NCBI GenBank assembly: GCA_016291905.1
Contig: JAEEZS010000081.1
Location: 62,001 to 126,000, forward strand
Source: Bacteroidaceae bacterium
Lineage (GTDB): Bacteria; Bacteroidota; Bacteroidia; Bacteroidales; Bacteroidaceae
Length of the DNA stretch: 64,000 nt
Direction: 5' to 3'
The translations under genes and the position numbers were made by a program. Below the pieces are notes generated by a model, which was not told the origin of the DNA, searched no databases, and saw nothing but the letters and a program-made list of their open reading frames with translations. Shown here piece by piece: positions 33,001 through 42,921 of the stretch (positions are counted from its first letter, which is position 1; every line of letters begins with the position of its first letter).

Positions 33001-34752
33001 CTATTTCCTCTTCGTGGCCATGAATTCGTCGAGCTCCTTGCGGTAGCGGTAGTAGTCGTCAGACTGATAGATGCTGTAGTTCACCTGCTTGCAGATGTTG
33101 ATGACCTTCTTGAAGAAGTCCATGACTTCGAGGAAGGTGTCGAACTCAAGGTCGGTGTGGCAGATGTCGATGACCATGTCGACGATCTCCTTTTGGCGCT
33201 CCAGCGGGGTGATGGCGTCGATTTCGTCGAAGGCATCCTGCTGGAGGACGACATAGTCGATGAGCTCGGACTTCCAGAAGATGACGTGGTAGTCAACGGG
33301 CACACCGTCGTCGCCAAGGATGTTGATCTGCTCGGCAATCTCCTTGCCGCGCAGCATGCGGGTCTTCATCTCGTTGACCTTGCCAATCCACTCGGCGTTG
33401 ATGCGCTCGGCGATGTACTCCTCAAACTCGGGATACTCGAGGTATTTCGAATAGGAGTCGATGGGGTTGACGGCGGGATAGCGCTTCTTGTCGGCGCGCT
33501 CCTGCTCGAGGGCGTAGAAGCAGCGGGCCACCTTCTTGGTGTTCTCGGTGACGGGCTCTTTGAGGTTACCGCCTGCGGGCGACACGGTGCCGATGAAGGT
33601 GATGGAGCCGCGCTGGCCGTTGTTGAGGATGACCATGCCGGCTCGGCCGTAGAAGTTGGCGATGATGGAGGAGATGTCCATCGGGAAGGCGTCGGGGCCA
33701 GGGAGCTCCTCCATGCGGTTCGACATCTCGCGCAGGGCCTGTGCCCAGCGGCTCGTGGAGTCGGCCATCAGCATGACGCGCAGGCCCATGGCGCGGTAGT
33801 ACTCGGCCATGGTCATGGCGGTATAGACGGAGGCCTCGCGGGCAGCCACGGGCATGTTGGAGGTGTTGGCGATGATGATAGTACGCTCCATCAGCTTGCG
33901 GCCCGTGTGGGGGTCGATGAGCTCGGGGAACTCGGTGAAGATTTCCACCACCTCGTTGGCGCGCTCGCCGCAGGCTGCCATGATGACGATGTCGGCAGCG
34001 GCCTGCTTGGAGATGGCGTGCTGAAGCACCGTCTTACCCGTGCCGAAGGGACCGGGGATGAAGCCCGTGCCACCCTCGACGATGGGGTTGAAGGTATCGA
34101 TGGTGCGGACGCCGGTCTCAAGCAGCTTGTAGGGGCGCACCTTCTCGGCGTAGGCCGTGAGGGCAATCTTCACCGGCCAGCGCTGCACCATGTCGACCTC
34201 CACGTCGTTGCCCTGCTCGTCGGTGAGCACGGCGATGGTGTGGCGGATGGTGTAGTCGCCTTCGTCGGCAATCTTCTTGACGGTGCTGACGCCCTTCTGG
34301 CGGAAGGGAGCCATCATCTTGAGGGGCTGGAAGTTCTCTTCCACCTCGCCCAGCCAGTCGCCGGCGCGCACCTTGTCGCCCACCTTGACGATAGGCTTGA
34401 AGTGCCAGAGGCGCTCCTCGTCGAGGGGGTTGGTGTATTGTCCGCGGCGCAGAAAGACACCGTCCATCTTGTCGAGGTCGTTCTGCAGACCGTCGTAGTT
34501 CCTTGACAACATGCCGGGGCCAAGCTGAACCTCCAGCATGTGACCGGTAAACTCGGCTTCTGCGCCGACCTTCAGTCCGCGGGTGCTCTCGAACACCTGG
34601 ACATAGACGTTGCTTCCTGTCACCTTGATGACCTCGGCCATCAGGCGGACGCCGTTCAGCAGGATGTAGCAGATTTCGTTTTGAGCCACAGGGCCATCGA
34701 CGGCAAGCGTCACCATGTTGGCAATAATGCCACTAACTTTTCCTTTTGTCAT
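33001..34752 (-). CDS. ntpA: V-type ATPase subunit A (catalytic)
   Basis: 583 residues. Walker A is GPFGTGKT, the VHA-type version; MAACGERANEVVE and MLMADSTSRWAQALREMSNRMEE follow as expected, and the non-homologous bulge region is present near 100-200. It hydrolyses or makes ATP at the A/B interface. Its length matches bacterial V-type A subunits. 49 bases upstream of ntpB in the operon. Confidence 0.96.
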   Translation of the reverse strand: MTKGKVSGIIANMVTLAVDGPVAQNEICYILLNGVRLMAEVIKVTGSNVYVQVFESTRGLKVGAEAEFTGHMLEVQLGPGMLSRNYDGLQNDLDKMDGVFLRRGQYTNPLDEERLWHFKPIVKVGDKVRAGDWLGEVEENFQPLKMMAPFRQKGVSTVKKIADEGDYTIRHTIAVLTDEQGNDVEVDMVQRWPVKIALTAYAEKVRPYKLLETGVRTIDTFNPIVEGGTGFIPGPFGTGKTVLQHAISKQAAADIVIMAACGERANEVVEIFTEFPELIDPHTGRKLMERTIIIANTSNMPVAAREASVYTAMTMAEYYRAMGLRVMLMADSTSRWAQALREMSNRMEELPGPDAFPMDISSIIANFYGRAGMVILNNGQRGSITFIGTVSPAGGNLKEPVTENTKKVARCFYALEQERADKKRYPAVNPIDSYSKYLEYPEFEEYIAERINAEWIGKVNEMKTRMLRGKEIAEQINILGDDGVPVDYHVIFWKSELIDYVVLQQDAFDEIDAITPLERQKEIVDMVIDICHTDLEFDTFLEVMDFFKKVINICKQVNYSIYQSDDYYRYRKELDEFMATKRK

Positions 34753-34786
34753 GCTGTATTGTTGTGTATTTTGTTTCTCCGTTTTG

Positions 34787-35623
34787 TTATACCCTGAACT
34801 CTGCAGGGATGTTGACGTCTTTCATGCGGGTTATCATGGAGCGTAGCACGCCGCCGCCGATTTCCTTGTCGAGGCGTGCCCAGCGTTCCACGATGCGGTT
34901 CTTCACGAGGAAGCCGAACAGCTTCTCGATGCCGAAGTAGTCGAAGAACGACTCATCGTCGAGCCAGCTCCAGCGGAGGGCGTCGATGCGGTGCTCGCGC
35001 TCCACCAGGTTGGCGGTGTCGTGGATCTGCTGGATGGTGTCAAGCCGTTCAAAGCTGCCCGTCAGCCCGAAGTCGCGGCTGCTGTTGGTACGCAGGGCCT
35101 CGGCCACCTCGTCGTCGCCCACCACCACGGAAGCCACGTTCAGACGGTGCTTGCGGGCGGTCATGGCGGAGAGGATGTTGTTCATGTCGAGGTTGAAGGC
35201 GAACCAGCGGCTCACGAACTCGTTGTCGGCACCCATGGCGTGCCTATAATAATAAGAGGAAAGGAGGTCGGAAGGCATCTCCTTCTCGGTCTCCTCGGCA
35301 TCGTAGGCGCGGATGAAGTCGCGCAGGTAGTGGGGATAGCGGGCGTCCCACTTCTCGTCCTCGCGGGCCATGCGGATGACCTCGCGCAGCTCCTCGGCGG
35401 TGTAGAGGCCCTCGCTGTCAGGCTCGGCGCCCTTGTCGGCCAGCAGGGCCAGCAGGTTGCGGTTGTCCTGTTCCAGCCACAGCAGGTCGGTCAGCGCGCG
35501 GTCCTCGGCCGTCAGCTCGGGATAATACTCTTTGCGGAACAGCTCCATCGAGCAGACCGGCTTCGAGTCGTCCATGCTGATGTCGGGCAGGCCGGCAATC
35601 AAGTAATAGTAGTTCTTACTCAT
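34787..35623 (-). CDS. DUF2764 protein of the V-ATPase operon
   Basis: 278 residues from the ATG at 35623 (MSKNYYYLIAGLPDISMDD), chosen over a frame extension to 35692 that lies inside ntpE. DUF2764 always appears between E and A in Chlamydia, spirochaete and Bacteroidetes operons of this type and is thought to stand in for subunit C. The operon has no separate C, F or G gene, which supports that view. Overlaps ntpE by eight bases. Confidence 0.85.
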   Translation of the reverse strand: MSKNYYYLIAGLPDISMDDSKPVCSMELFRKEYYPELTAEDRALTDLLWLEQDNRNLLALLADKGAEPDSEGLYTAEELREVIRMAREDEKWDARYPHYLRDFIRAYDAEETEKEMPSDLLSSYYYRHAMGADNEFVSRWFAFNLDMNNILSAMTARKHRLNVASVVVGDDEVAEALRTNSSRDFGLTGSFERLDTIQQIHDTANLVEREHRIDALRWSWLDDESFFDYFGIEKLFGFLVKNRIVERWARLDKEIGGGVLRSMITRMKDVNIPAEFRV

Positions 35624-36224
35624 CGGTCTTCGCTTGTCCGAACAGCATCTCCACCAGCTGAGGACGGAGGAATGACTTGAAGAAGTTCTCAAACTCCTCT
35701 TCGCCGAAGTTCATCTTGTACGAGCCGTCGGCGGGGGCGATGCTGAACAGCGCTTTCTGGCCGTTGACTTCGTTGATGGTGACGCCCTTGTCGAGAAGCG
35801 CCTTGGCTTCCTTGGCGAAGTAGGCCTTCAGCGTGGCGGCATCGGCGGTGTTGATGACGGCACCCTTCTCGCCAAACTGCTGGGCCATGGCAACAATGAA
35901 CTTGCCCATCACCTCCTTGTCGTTGGTGATGCTCTTGACGGCTTCCTTGACGACGCCGTCGGTCACCAGCGTGGCAACCTCGGACTTCAGGGCGTTCATG
36001 GCCTGCCCGGCAAACAGCTTCAGCTCGGCCTGCGTGTGGGCGTTCAGTTCGTCAGCGGCTTTCTTGGCCGCAAGTTTCGAGGTCTCGGCCTCCTTGTTGG
36101 CTTCCGTCACGATCGACTCGGCCTGGCGCCTTGCTTCTTCGACAATGCGCTGGGCTTCCTGCTGACCTTTCTCCACGCCGTCGCGGAACATCTTCTCCGT
36201 CAGTTCCTGAATGTTCTTTTCCAT
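35616..36224 (-). CDS. ntpE: V-type ATPase subunit E (peripheral stalk)
   Basis: 202 residues. The N-terminal half is a long Ala/Glu/Lys-rich coiled coil (GQQEAQRIVEEARRQAESIVTEANKEAETSKLAAKKAADEL), and the C-terminal half is a compact domain ending FKSFLRPQLVEMLF. First gene of the operon; the promoter-like -7 box TAACTTCG lies at 36267-36274 on the minus strand with CTTG 20 bases further upstream. Confidence 0.9.
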   Translation of the reverse strand: MEKNIQELTEKMFRDGVEKGQQEAQRIVEEARRQAESIVTEANKEAETSKLAAKKAADELNAHTQAELKLFAGQAMNALKSEVATLVTDGVVKEAVKSITNDKEVMGKFIVAMAQQFGEKGAVINTADAATLKAYFAKEAKALLDKGVTINEVNGQKALFSIAPADGSYKMNFGEEEFENFFKSFLRPQLVEMLFGQAKTDE

Positions 36225-36266
36225 TGAATTATAGTTTATTGAATGAAAATCGTATAAAACTCGGCG

Positions 36267-36298
36267 CGAAGTTACACAAATTTCCGCAAAAGGCCAAG
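36267..36298 (-). promoter_or_regulatory. Promoter of the V-ATPase operon
   Basis: On the minus strand CTTG (36295-36298), 20 bases, then TAACTTCG (36267-36274), a near match to TTTG-N20-TAnnTTTG. It lies 43 bases from the ntpE start. Confidence 0.5.
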
Positions 36299-36378
36299 AA
36301 AAACCGACAAAAATGCCCCATTAATTTTTCGGCTTTTTCCCCCTGTTTCTGTCCGTTTCCGATACGTCCTTTCCCCGT

Positions 36379-36468
36379 TCAAGCCTTTCGCCGCAACGCC
36401 AAACGTTTCATCGCATCCGACGGAACGTTTCGTCTCACGCAACGAAACGTTCCATTGCACGGCAGAAG
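36379..36468. repeat. 22-bp tandem array, about four units
   Basis: AACGTT cores at 36402, 36424 and 36446 give an exact 22-bp period; a weaker unit precedes at 36380. Units look like GGAACGTTTCGTCTCACGCA, with a palindromic AACGTT centre. The array occupies the middle of the 317-base divergent gap 36225-36541 between ntpE and asparaginase, leaving both promoters outside it. Confidence 0.7.
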
Positions 36469-36489
36469 GCCTAAAAAACGGCGTAACTG

Positions 36490-36520
36490 TTGGTGTTTTG
36501 CGTGCCTTTCACTACCTTTG
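36490..36520 (+). promoter_or_regulatory. Promoter of asparaginase
   Basis: TTGG (36490-36493), 19-base spacer, TACCTTTG (36513-36520). It lies 21 bases before the ATG at 36542. Confidence 0.6.
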
Positions 36521-36541
36521 CGGCGGAAAAGAACGGCTTTT

Positions 36542-37564
<1,023 letters not shown>

Positions 37565-37583
37565 GAGCCCAGCCTCCGACGTT

Positions 37584-38540
37584 TTACTGGATGCTGAACA
37601 ACCAGCCGACGTAGCCGACGTAGCAAAGAAGGTAGATGGCGGCGTCGGCACGGTCAATGACGCGTTTCCGGAAGCAGAAGGCAGCTGTAAGCAGCAACAG
37701 CGCAGACAACAGAAACAGGCCAAGGTCGACACGCGTCAGCGATGCCACGCTGAGCGGAGTGACGGTGGCGCTGACGCCAATAATAAGCAGTATGTTGAAG
37801 ATGCACGAGCCGATGATGTTGCCCAGCGCCAGGTCGTTCTTCTTTTTCAAGGCCGCCACGACACATGTGGCCAGCTCAGGCACCGAGGTACCAAAGGCCA
37901 TCATCGTCACCGCGATAAAAGCATCCGAGACATGCAGTGCACGCGCAAAGCTCACCGTGTTATCCACGAACAGGCGCCCGCCCACAACGAGCCCCGCAAT
38001 GCCTAACAACGTTAGCACCACAGCCTTAGCCGTGGGCAAAGGCTTCGCCGAGACCTCTGTTGGCTGCCCGTCGCCCTTCCCCGTTCTAAACGAATAAATC
38101 ATGAACAGCACAAAGCATATTAGCAGGATGATGCCGTCCCAACGGCTCACGCCCTGCGGAAGGCCCAGGGGATTCCAGCGCACAACCATCAGCGACAGCA
38201 GCACGGTCACAGCAATGCAGATGGGGATGTCGCGACGGATGTTACTCTTTGAGTAGGCCAAGGGGGAAATCAAGCCCGTGACGCCCAGGATGAGCAGCAC
38301 GTTACAAATGTTCGAGCCCGTGACATTGCCGATGGCCATGTCGCCATGACCCTCGATAGCCGAGAAGAGGCTCGACACTAGTTCGGGCATCGACGTGCCG
38401 AAGCCCACCACCGTCATACCAATCACAAACTCCGTCACACCCGCACGACGGGCAATGCCCGAAGCGCCTTCAACCAGCCAATCCGAGCCCAGTGTCACCA
38501 ACACAAGTCCCACGAGAAGCCACAAAACATCTGTCCACAT
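37584..38540 (-). CDS. Calcium/sodium antiporter (CaCA, YrbG type)
   Basis: 318 residues from the ATG at 38540 (MWTDVLWLLVGLVLVTLG); the longer frame to 38828 runs through the tRNA and is rejected. Ten membrane helices in two inverted repeats, with the alpha motifs VVGFGTSMPELVSS and MAFGTSVPELATC. It exchanges cytosolic Ca2+ for Na+. The minus-strand -7 box TACCTTTG at 38574-38581 lies 33 bases upstream. Confidence 0.93.
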   Translation of the reverse strand: MWTDVLWLLVGLVLVTLGSDWLVEGASGIARRAGVTEFVIGMTVVGFGTSMPELVSSLFSAIEGHGDMAIGNVTGSNICNVLLILGVTGLISPLAYSKSNIRRDIPICIAVTVLLSLMVVRWNPLGLPQGVSRWDGIILLICFVLFMIYSFRTGKGDGQPTEVSAKPLPTAKAVVLTLLGIAGLVVGGRLFVDNTVSFARALHVSDAFIAVTMMAFGTSVPELATCVVAALKKKNDLALGNIIGSCIFNILLIIGVSATVTPLSVASLTRVDLGLFLLSALLLLTAAFCFRKRVIDRADAAIYLLCYVGYVGWLFSIQ

Positions 38541-38573
38541 AGCGCAAAATATCGTATTCCTTTTTTTGACGCG

Positions 38574-38581
38574 CAAAGGTA
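38574..38581 (-). promoter_or_regulatory. -7 box of the antiporter gene
   Basis: Minus-strand TACCTTTG 33 bases before the ATG at 38540. Confidence 0.5.
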
Positions 38582-38663
38582 CATGTTTTCGACGGAACGG
38601 AGGGATATTTTTTGCATTTTTTGGGCTTTTTACGTCGTTGGCAGCCTTTTTTTCCTCTTTTCG

Positions 38664-38694
38664 TTTCAGACTTGATATTTTTTCCTTACCTTTG
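38664..38694 (+). promoter_or_regulatory. Promoter of tRNA-Arg
   Basis: TTTC (38664-38667), 19 bases, TACCTTTG (38687-38694), 13 bases before the tRNA 5' end. Confidence 0.6.
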
Positions 38695-38707
38695 CGCCGT
38701 TTTTTAT

Positions 38708-38781
38708 GGTTCCGTAGCTCAGCTGGATAGAGCAACTGCCTTCTAAGCAGTAGGCCTTGGGTTCGAATCCCAACGGAATCA
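38708..38781 (+). tRNA. tRNA-Arg (anticodon UCU)
   Basis: Full cloverleaf of 74 bases: acceptor GGTTCCG with CGGAATC, D-arm GCTC...GAGC, anticodon stem ACTGC/GCAGT with loop CTTCTAA (anticodon TCT at 38742-38744), T-arm TTGGG-TTCGAAT-CCCAA and discriminator A. The CCA end is not encoded. It reads AGA codons. The rest of the gap to 38869 shows nothing else. Confidence 0.95.
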
Positions 38782-38869
38782 CGAGAGAAAAAGAATAAGA
38801 TTATCAGAGGAGTAAGCTTTACACACACAAGTATTAACGATCATATCTAACAATAAAACGACCCTAAAA

Positions 38870-39604
38870 ATGAAATCAAACAACTTATTACTCACAATTT
38901 GCGCTGCGCTGCTGATGCTCGGCGGTGGTGTCGCATCTGCTGAAGAATATATCTTCGACCGTTTTGCCGTTGGCGTAGAGGTAGGTACGGCAGGAGCTGG
39001 ACTTGAACTTGCCACTCCCGTCACGCGCTTTGTGACGCTGCGTGCCGGCGTGTCGGCGCTGCCTGAGCTCAGTAAGACCTTCACCCAACCCTACTCTATC
39101 GGAAAAATCCAGTACTCGACAACCATTGAGGGCAAGCTACACAAGATTGACGGCAAATTCCTGACCGACATCTATCCCTTCCCTGAGAGTTCCTTCCACC
39201 TCACCACAGGTATTTACATGGGCACTCCCGACTTCATCCGCGTGCAGAACACCACGCCCCTCCAGGGCATCGGCAAAGGCGAAGGTATCACAGTGGGCGG
39301 CATGCTCATCTCGCCTGACGCCCAAGGCTACATCAAGGCAAACATCAAGGCTGCCGCTCTGAAGCCCTACTTCGGTATCGGCTTCGGACGCCCTGTGTCG
39401 GACCATCATCTGAATCTTGCCGTTGACCTCGGCGTTCAGTACTGGGGCAAGCCCACGGTCAATGCCTGGTCACCCGATGAAGAGACTTGGGCCACCGTCA
39501 CGCCTAATGACTTCAACAACAACGAGGTCCAAAAATACTACGACCTTATTTCCGGCATCTCCGTCTATCCCGTCGTCAACCTGCGACTCTACTATTGCTT
39601 CTAA
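38870..39604 (+). CDS. Outer-membrane beta-barrel-like protein
   Basis: 244 residues with a signal peptide (1-24, ASAEE). The mature part shows alternating amphipathic strands (FAVGVEVGTAGAGLELATPVTRFVTLRAGVSAL, YIKANIKAAALKPYFGIGFGRP, NLAVDLGVQYWG) and ends LRLYYCF with a terminal aromatic, as in outer-membrane barrels. No specific family is assigned. It is followed by a lipoprotein gene, probably in the same transcript. Confidence 0.65.
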   Translation: MKSNNLLLTICAALLMLGGGVASAEEYIFDRFAVGVEVGTAGAGLELATPVTRFVTLRAGVSALPELSKTFTQPYSIGKIQYSTTIEGKLHKIDGKFLTDIYPFPESSFHLTTGIYMGTPDFIRVQNTTPLQGIGKGEGITVGGMLISPDAQGYIKANIKAAALKPYFGIGFGRPVSDHHLNLAVDLGVQYWGKPTVNAWSPDEETWATVTPNDFNNNEVQKYYDLISGISVYPVVNLRLYYCF

Positions 39605-39648
39605 CCAACGAATCATCTTCGGCTTGCCGAACTAACATCAATCATCGT

Positions 39649-40557
39649 ATGAAAAAGTATTTTATCATCTTAACATTAACATGCATCCTTCCCCTCTTCT
39701 GCGCCTGCGAAAAGGATAAGGACGACAATCCCGACACCCCCGAACTGAAGACGCTGGATCTTCAGGAAAAAGCCGTCAGCCTCTCCATCAAGGGCGATGC
39801 CCCCTTCACCTCTATTGTTCTTACGGAAACCGGCAAGGCCATCCTCACCAAAGCTGTCGAGAAAACGATGGCTCCTGCTACCCGTGCCGAAATCTACGTC
39901 CCCGAGTATATCTACGGGAGATATGTGGTCACTGGCGACGTCTATACCATCTACGACGACAACAACCGTTTCGTATGCCACCTGATGCTGCTCAGGGACG
40001 AGGGTGTCATCACCTCAGCCACCATCTTCCTGAACAGCGAGGTGCAGGAGGGCACCACCTATGCCGTTCAGCAGATTTCGAATATCTCTGACAGCGACCT
40101 TACGCAGGACCTCTGCCGCAACTGGAACATCCGCTACACGCACATCACCCTGGACGGAGCCGTGAAAGCCACGAAGGTCTTCGAAGCTCCTGAAGCCTCC
40201 AGCTTCAACGCCTTCCTCGCCTATGCCAAAGAAAAGGCTCCCCAGCTGGATGCCGAACTGGAAGAGGGCATGAGCATTACAGACATCATGTTCACCCAGT
40301 CGGGCTCGTTCATCGTCCTCTTCAAGAACGGCAAGATTTTTGTCGGTAACTGGAGTTGGAAGAACGAGAAGACGGGCGAACTGAGCTACTCGTGGGAAGG
40401 TGGAGAGAAAATCTACACCTACGAGAGCGGCAAGGCCACGTTTACCGTCGAGACGTATAAGAAAGAGGATTTCTATACCCTCACCCTCAGCGCCAGCGTA
40501 ACCGACGGCGGCAAGACCTACAACATCGCCATCGCCTTCAACTTAGAGGAGAAGTAA
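39649..40557 (+). CDS. Lipoprotein of unknown function
   Basis: 302 residues from ATG 39649 (MKKYFIILTLTCILPLFCAC), the longer frame from 39595 being in the gap. Lipobox FCAC. The mature protein begins with a Lys/Asp-rich linker and then two beta-rich halves (residues about 40-150 and 160-300) with repeated strand patterns such as GSFIVLFKNGKIFVGNW. Not recognised. Expression is probably shared with the barrel protein 44 bases upstream, which hints at a cell-surface pair. Confidence 0.7.
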   Translation: MKKYFIILTLTCILPLFCACEKDKDDNPDTPELKTLDLQEKAVSLSIKGDAPFTSIVLTETGKAILTKAVEKTMAPATRAEIYVPEYIYGRYVVTGDVYTIYDDNNRFVCHLMLLRDEGVITSATIFLNSEVQEGTTYAVQQISNISDSDLTQDLCRNWNIRYTHITLDGAVKATKVFEAPEASSFNAFLAYAKEKAPQLDAELEEGMSITDIMFTQSGSFIVLFKNGKIFVGNWSWKNEKTGELSYSWEGGEKIYTYESGKATFTVETYKKEDFYTLTLSASVTDGGKTYNIAIAFNLEEK

Positions 40558-40579
40558 AAAACGGCAAACGCCATGCCGA

Positions 40580-40640
40580 TTCGAAACGTTTGAAAGCCGC
40601 TTTCGAAGCTACTGAATCAAACATTCGAAGCTTTACAAAA
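40580..40640. repeat. 22-bp tandem array, three units
   Basis: TTCGAA palindromes at 40580, 40602 and 40624, an exact 22-bp period; flanks are degenerate. It lies between the lipoprotein stop and its terminator, so it is transcribed as 3' UTR. Confidence 0.65.
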
Positions 40641-40645
40641 ACAAT

Positions 40646-40676
40646 AAAGGGAGCCTTCGCGTAAGGCTCCCTTTTC
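40646..40676 (+). terminator. Terminator of the lipoprotein transcript
   Basis: AAAGGGAGCCTT (40646-40657) pairs with AAGGCTCCCTTT (40663-40674), loop CGCGT, ending in a T run. Nearly symmetric, so it could also act on the convergent isomerase transcript. Confidence 0.85.
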
Positions 40677-40737
40677 ATTTGCCTGCGCTAAGAAATCAGT
40701 CCCTTGGTTCCCCAGCGCAGCGTTTTACGCTAATCCG

Positions 40738-41598
40738 TCAGACCACTGCGCAGACGGCGCGGAAGTAGCCCACGCTTTCGGCAATGCCGAGGAAGGGGTC
40801 TTTCATGTCCTTTTCATACTCGAGGCTGCACGAACCGTTGTAGCCCACCTTGCGCAGCATCTTCACGAAACGGGGAAAATCAATCTTGCCGCGTCCCAAC
40901 TCGATGGCGCGTCCTTCGCGGGTGTTGCCCGTGACGTCCTTCAGATGGATGTCAAAAACACGGCTAGCATAGCGTTTCAGGTCACGGATGGGGTCGGCGC
41001 CAAAGCGCATATCGTGTCCGATGTCGAGGCACATGCCGATGCGTGGGTCAAGGTCTTTCACGTTGTTCCAGATGTCAGAGGCATCGGGATAGAGCTTCAT
41101 GTCGGGACCGTGAAGGTGGATGGCCGTGCGGAAGTCATACTCCTGTACTTTCTTCTCCACGTAGGGCAGCAGCTCGTAGTTGGGCACACTGACAATCAGC
41201 TTCACCCCAACCCTCTGCGCGTAGGCAAAGGCACGGTCCACCTCGGCCTCGCTCTTCATGTAGATGGGACCGACGGCGTAGCCCGTTACGTCTTTCTCGG
41301 CCAGTTTGGCATGGAAGGCGCGAATCTGCTCGTCTGTGCTGTCAAGCGGAAGGTGGAAGTCCTTGATGCAGAGCCAATGGACATCAAGACGCTGCATGAT
41401 GCGCAGCGTAGTATCGATGTCGAAATTGACAAACGTATAGCCCGCCATGCCGAGGTGGAATTTGTCGGCACTTGTACGCTCTTTTTTCATGCCGCTGTTC
41501 GTCGGGGCAGCCTCGGGCACACGGCCCAATGCCACTTCGGGCAAAGCCAGCAGAGCGGCACCCGCCGCTCCGGCTTTGAGGAAATCTCGTCTGTTCAT
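40738..41598 (-). CDS. Sugar phosphate isomerase/epimerase (TIM barrel), Tat signal
   Basis: 286 residues. The N terminus MNRRDFLKAGAAGAALLALP is a twin-arginine signal. The mature part is a xylose-isomerase-like TIM barrel: FHLGMAGYTF, CIKDFHLPL, IHLHGPD, GMCLDIGHDMRFGADP, VFDIHLKD and GSCSLEYEKD supply the expected metal ligands (Glu/Asp/His). Such exported proteins are found with Gfo/Idh oxidoreductases in sugar pathways. 27 bases upstream of it on the same strand lies the CobW gene. Substrate unknown. Confidence 0.82.
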   Translation of the reverse strand: MNRRDFLKAGAAGAALLALPEVALGRVPEAAPTNSGMKKERTSADKFHLGMAGYTFVNFDIDTTLRIMQRLDVHWLCIKDFHLPLDSTDEQIRAFHAKLAEKDVTGYAVGPIYMKSEAEVDRAFAYAQRVGVKLIVSVPNYELLPYVEKKVQEYDFRTAIHLHGPDMKLYPDASDIWNNVKDLDPRIGMCLDIGHDMRFGADPIRDLKRYASRVFDIHLKDVTGNTREGRAIELGRGKIDFPRFVKMLRKVGYNGSCSLEYEKDMKDPFLGIAESVGYFRAVCAVV

Positions 41599-41625
41599 GA
41601 TACTATGAAATTAGATAATAAGGTG

Positions 41626-42912
41626 TTATTCTTCAGCCTTACAAGCATCAAGGGTTTCTCGAAGAGAAGCCTTGTCGAGGTGCTGACCGATGAAGACTAT
41701 CTTCTGCATACGGTCGCCATACTCCTCATCCCAGTCACGCTGGAGCGTGGTGTCCACCTCAAGTTGGCGGCGCAACTCGTCCTCGGGCATAGTGGCAAAC
41801 CATTGGCCGATGTTCTTCAGCGAGAACTGGCGTCCGGCCTGCTCAAAGAGGTAACAGACATCAGACTCGTCCTTGAACCAGCACATTCCTTTGGCTCGGA
41901 TAACCTGCGCGGGCCAACGCTTGGCGACAAAGAAATCGAACTTGTTCAAGTCGAAAGGAGCGCGGCTATAATAGACCCAAGTGGAGATGCCGTACTCTTC
42001 TGCCTCACCTTCATCATGGTGGTGGTGATGGTGGTGGTGATGGTGATGTTCTTCTTCCTCCTTATCATCATCGTCATCGTCATCATCGTGATGATGGTCA
42101 TGCTCCCCATCGTGATGGTGGTGGTGATGATGTTCTTCTTCGTCATCATCGTCGTCATCCTCATCCTCATCGAGTTCAGGAGCACCCTCCTCCACCTTCT
42201 GAATCCACGTAGCCGAGGTAGCCACGTTCTCGTAATCAAAAGCGCCCGTGTGGATTATCTTCTCCAAATCCACGTCGGCATAGTCGCATCGGATGATCTC
42301 GGCCTTGGGCTGAAGGGCACGGATAATGCTTTCGATGCGTCCCAACTCCTCCGACGTAACCTCAGAAGCCTTGTTGAGGAGGATTTTATCACAGAACTCT
42401 ATCTGCTGTATGAGCAGGTTCTCGATGTCGTCTTCCTCCAAATCCTTCTTCTTCAAGTTATCGCCACAGCCGAATTCGCTTTGCATACGCATAGCATCCA
42501 CCACGGTGACGATGCAGTCCAGGCGCGGGATGCCCTTTACCACATATTCGTAGCCCATCGAGGGAATGGAACAGATGGTGCGGGCAATTGGCTCAGGCTC
42601 ACAGATACCGCTGGCTTCGATGACGATGTAGTCGAAGCGTTGCATCTTCATGATGTCGCCCAGCTGCTCAATAAGGTCCATCTTCAACGTGCAGCAGATG
42701 CAGCCATTCTGGAGCGCAACAAGGCTCTCCTCTTTCTGGCCCACGATACCTCCTTTTTGAATGAAGTCGGCATCAATGTTGACCTCGCCTATATCATTGA
42801 CAATAACCGCAAAGCGAATGCCCCGCTTGTTGGTAAGAATTCGATTGACCAGAGTTGTCTTTCCGCTGCCTAAATAACCCGTAAGCAGCAGGACGGGTGT
42901 TTCTTTCATCAT
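41626..42912 (-). CDS. CobW/ZNG1-type GTPase with His/Asp-rich tract
   Basis: 428 residues. P-loop GYLGSGKTT (12-20), metal motif CICC (C71-I-C73-C74) in the GCICCTLK context, the expected Walker-B-like VIVNDIGE and the NKxD-like LLNKASE. Between about 246 and 300 runs a tract of Asp, Glu and His only (EEEHHHHHHH, HHHDDDDDDDD), followed by the CobW C-terminal domain. It is a metal, most likely zinc, chaperone that charges target enzymes with GTP hydrolysis; the tract can bind metal. The tract is encoded by GAT/CAT microsatellites. Confidence 0.88.
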   Translation of the reverse strand: MMKETPVLLLTGYLGSGKTTLVNRILTNKRGIRFAVIVNDIGEVNIDADFIQKGGIVGQKEESLVALQNGCICCTLKMDLIEQLGDIMKMQRFDYIVIEASGICEPEPIARTICSIPSMGYEYVVKGIPRLDCIVTVVDAMRMQSEFGCGDNLKKKDLEEDDIENLLIQQIEFCDKILLNKASEVTSEELGRIESIIRALQPKAEIIRCDYADVDLEKIIHTGAFDYENVATSATWIQKVEEGAPELDEDEDDDDDDEEEHHHHHHHDGEHDHHHDDDDDDDDKEEEEHHHHHHHHHHHDEGEAEEYGISTWVYYSRAPFDLNKFDFFVAKRWPAQVIRAKGMCWFKDESDVCYLFEQAGRQFSLKNIGQWFATMPEDELRRQLEVDTTLQRDWDEEYGDRMQKIVFIGQHLDKASLRETLDACKAEE

Positions 42913-42921
42913 ACGTTTTCT

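Noticed and set aside
33157-34506. 449-codon plus-strand frame
   Set aside because: Antisense shadow of ntpA.
36131-36541. N-terminal extension of asparaginase
   Set aside because: Overlaps ntpE, both promoters and the 22-bp array; ATG 36542 starts the conserved sequence.
40945-42873. 642-codon plus-strand frame with a run of hydrophobic residues
   Set aside because: Antisense of the CobW and isomerase genes; the hydrophobic run is just the reverse of the GAT/CAT tract.
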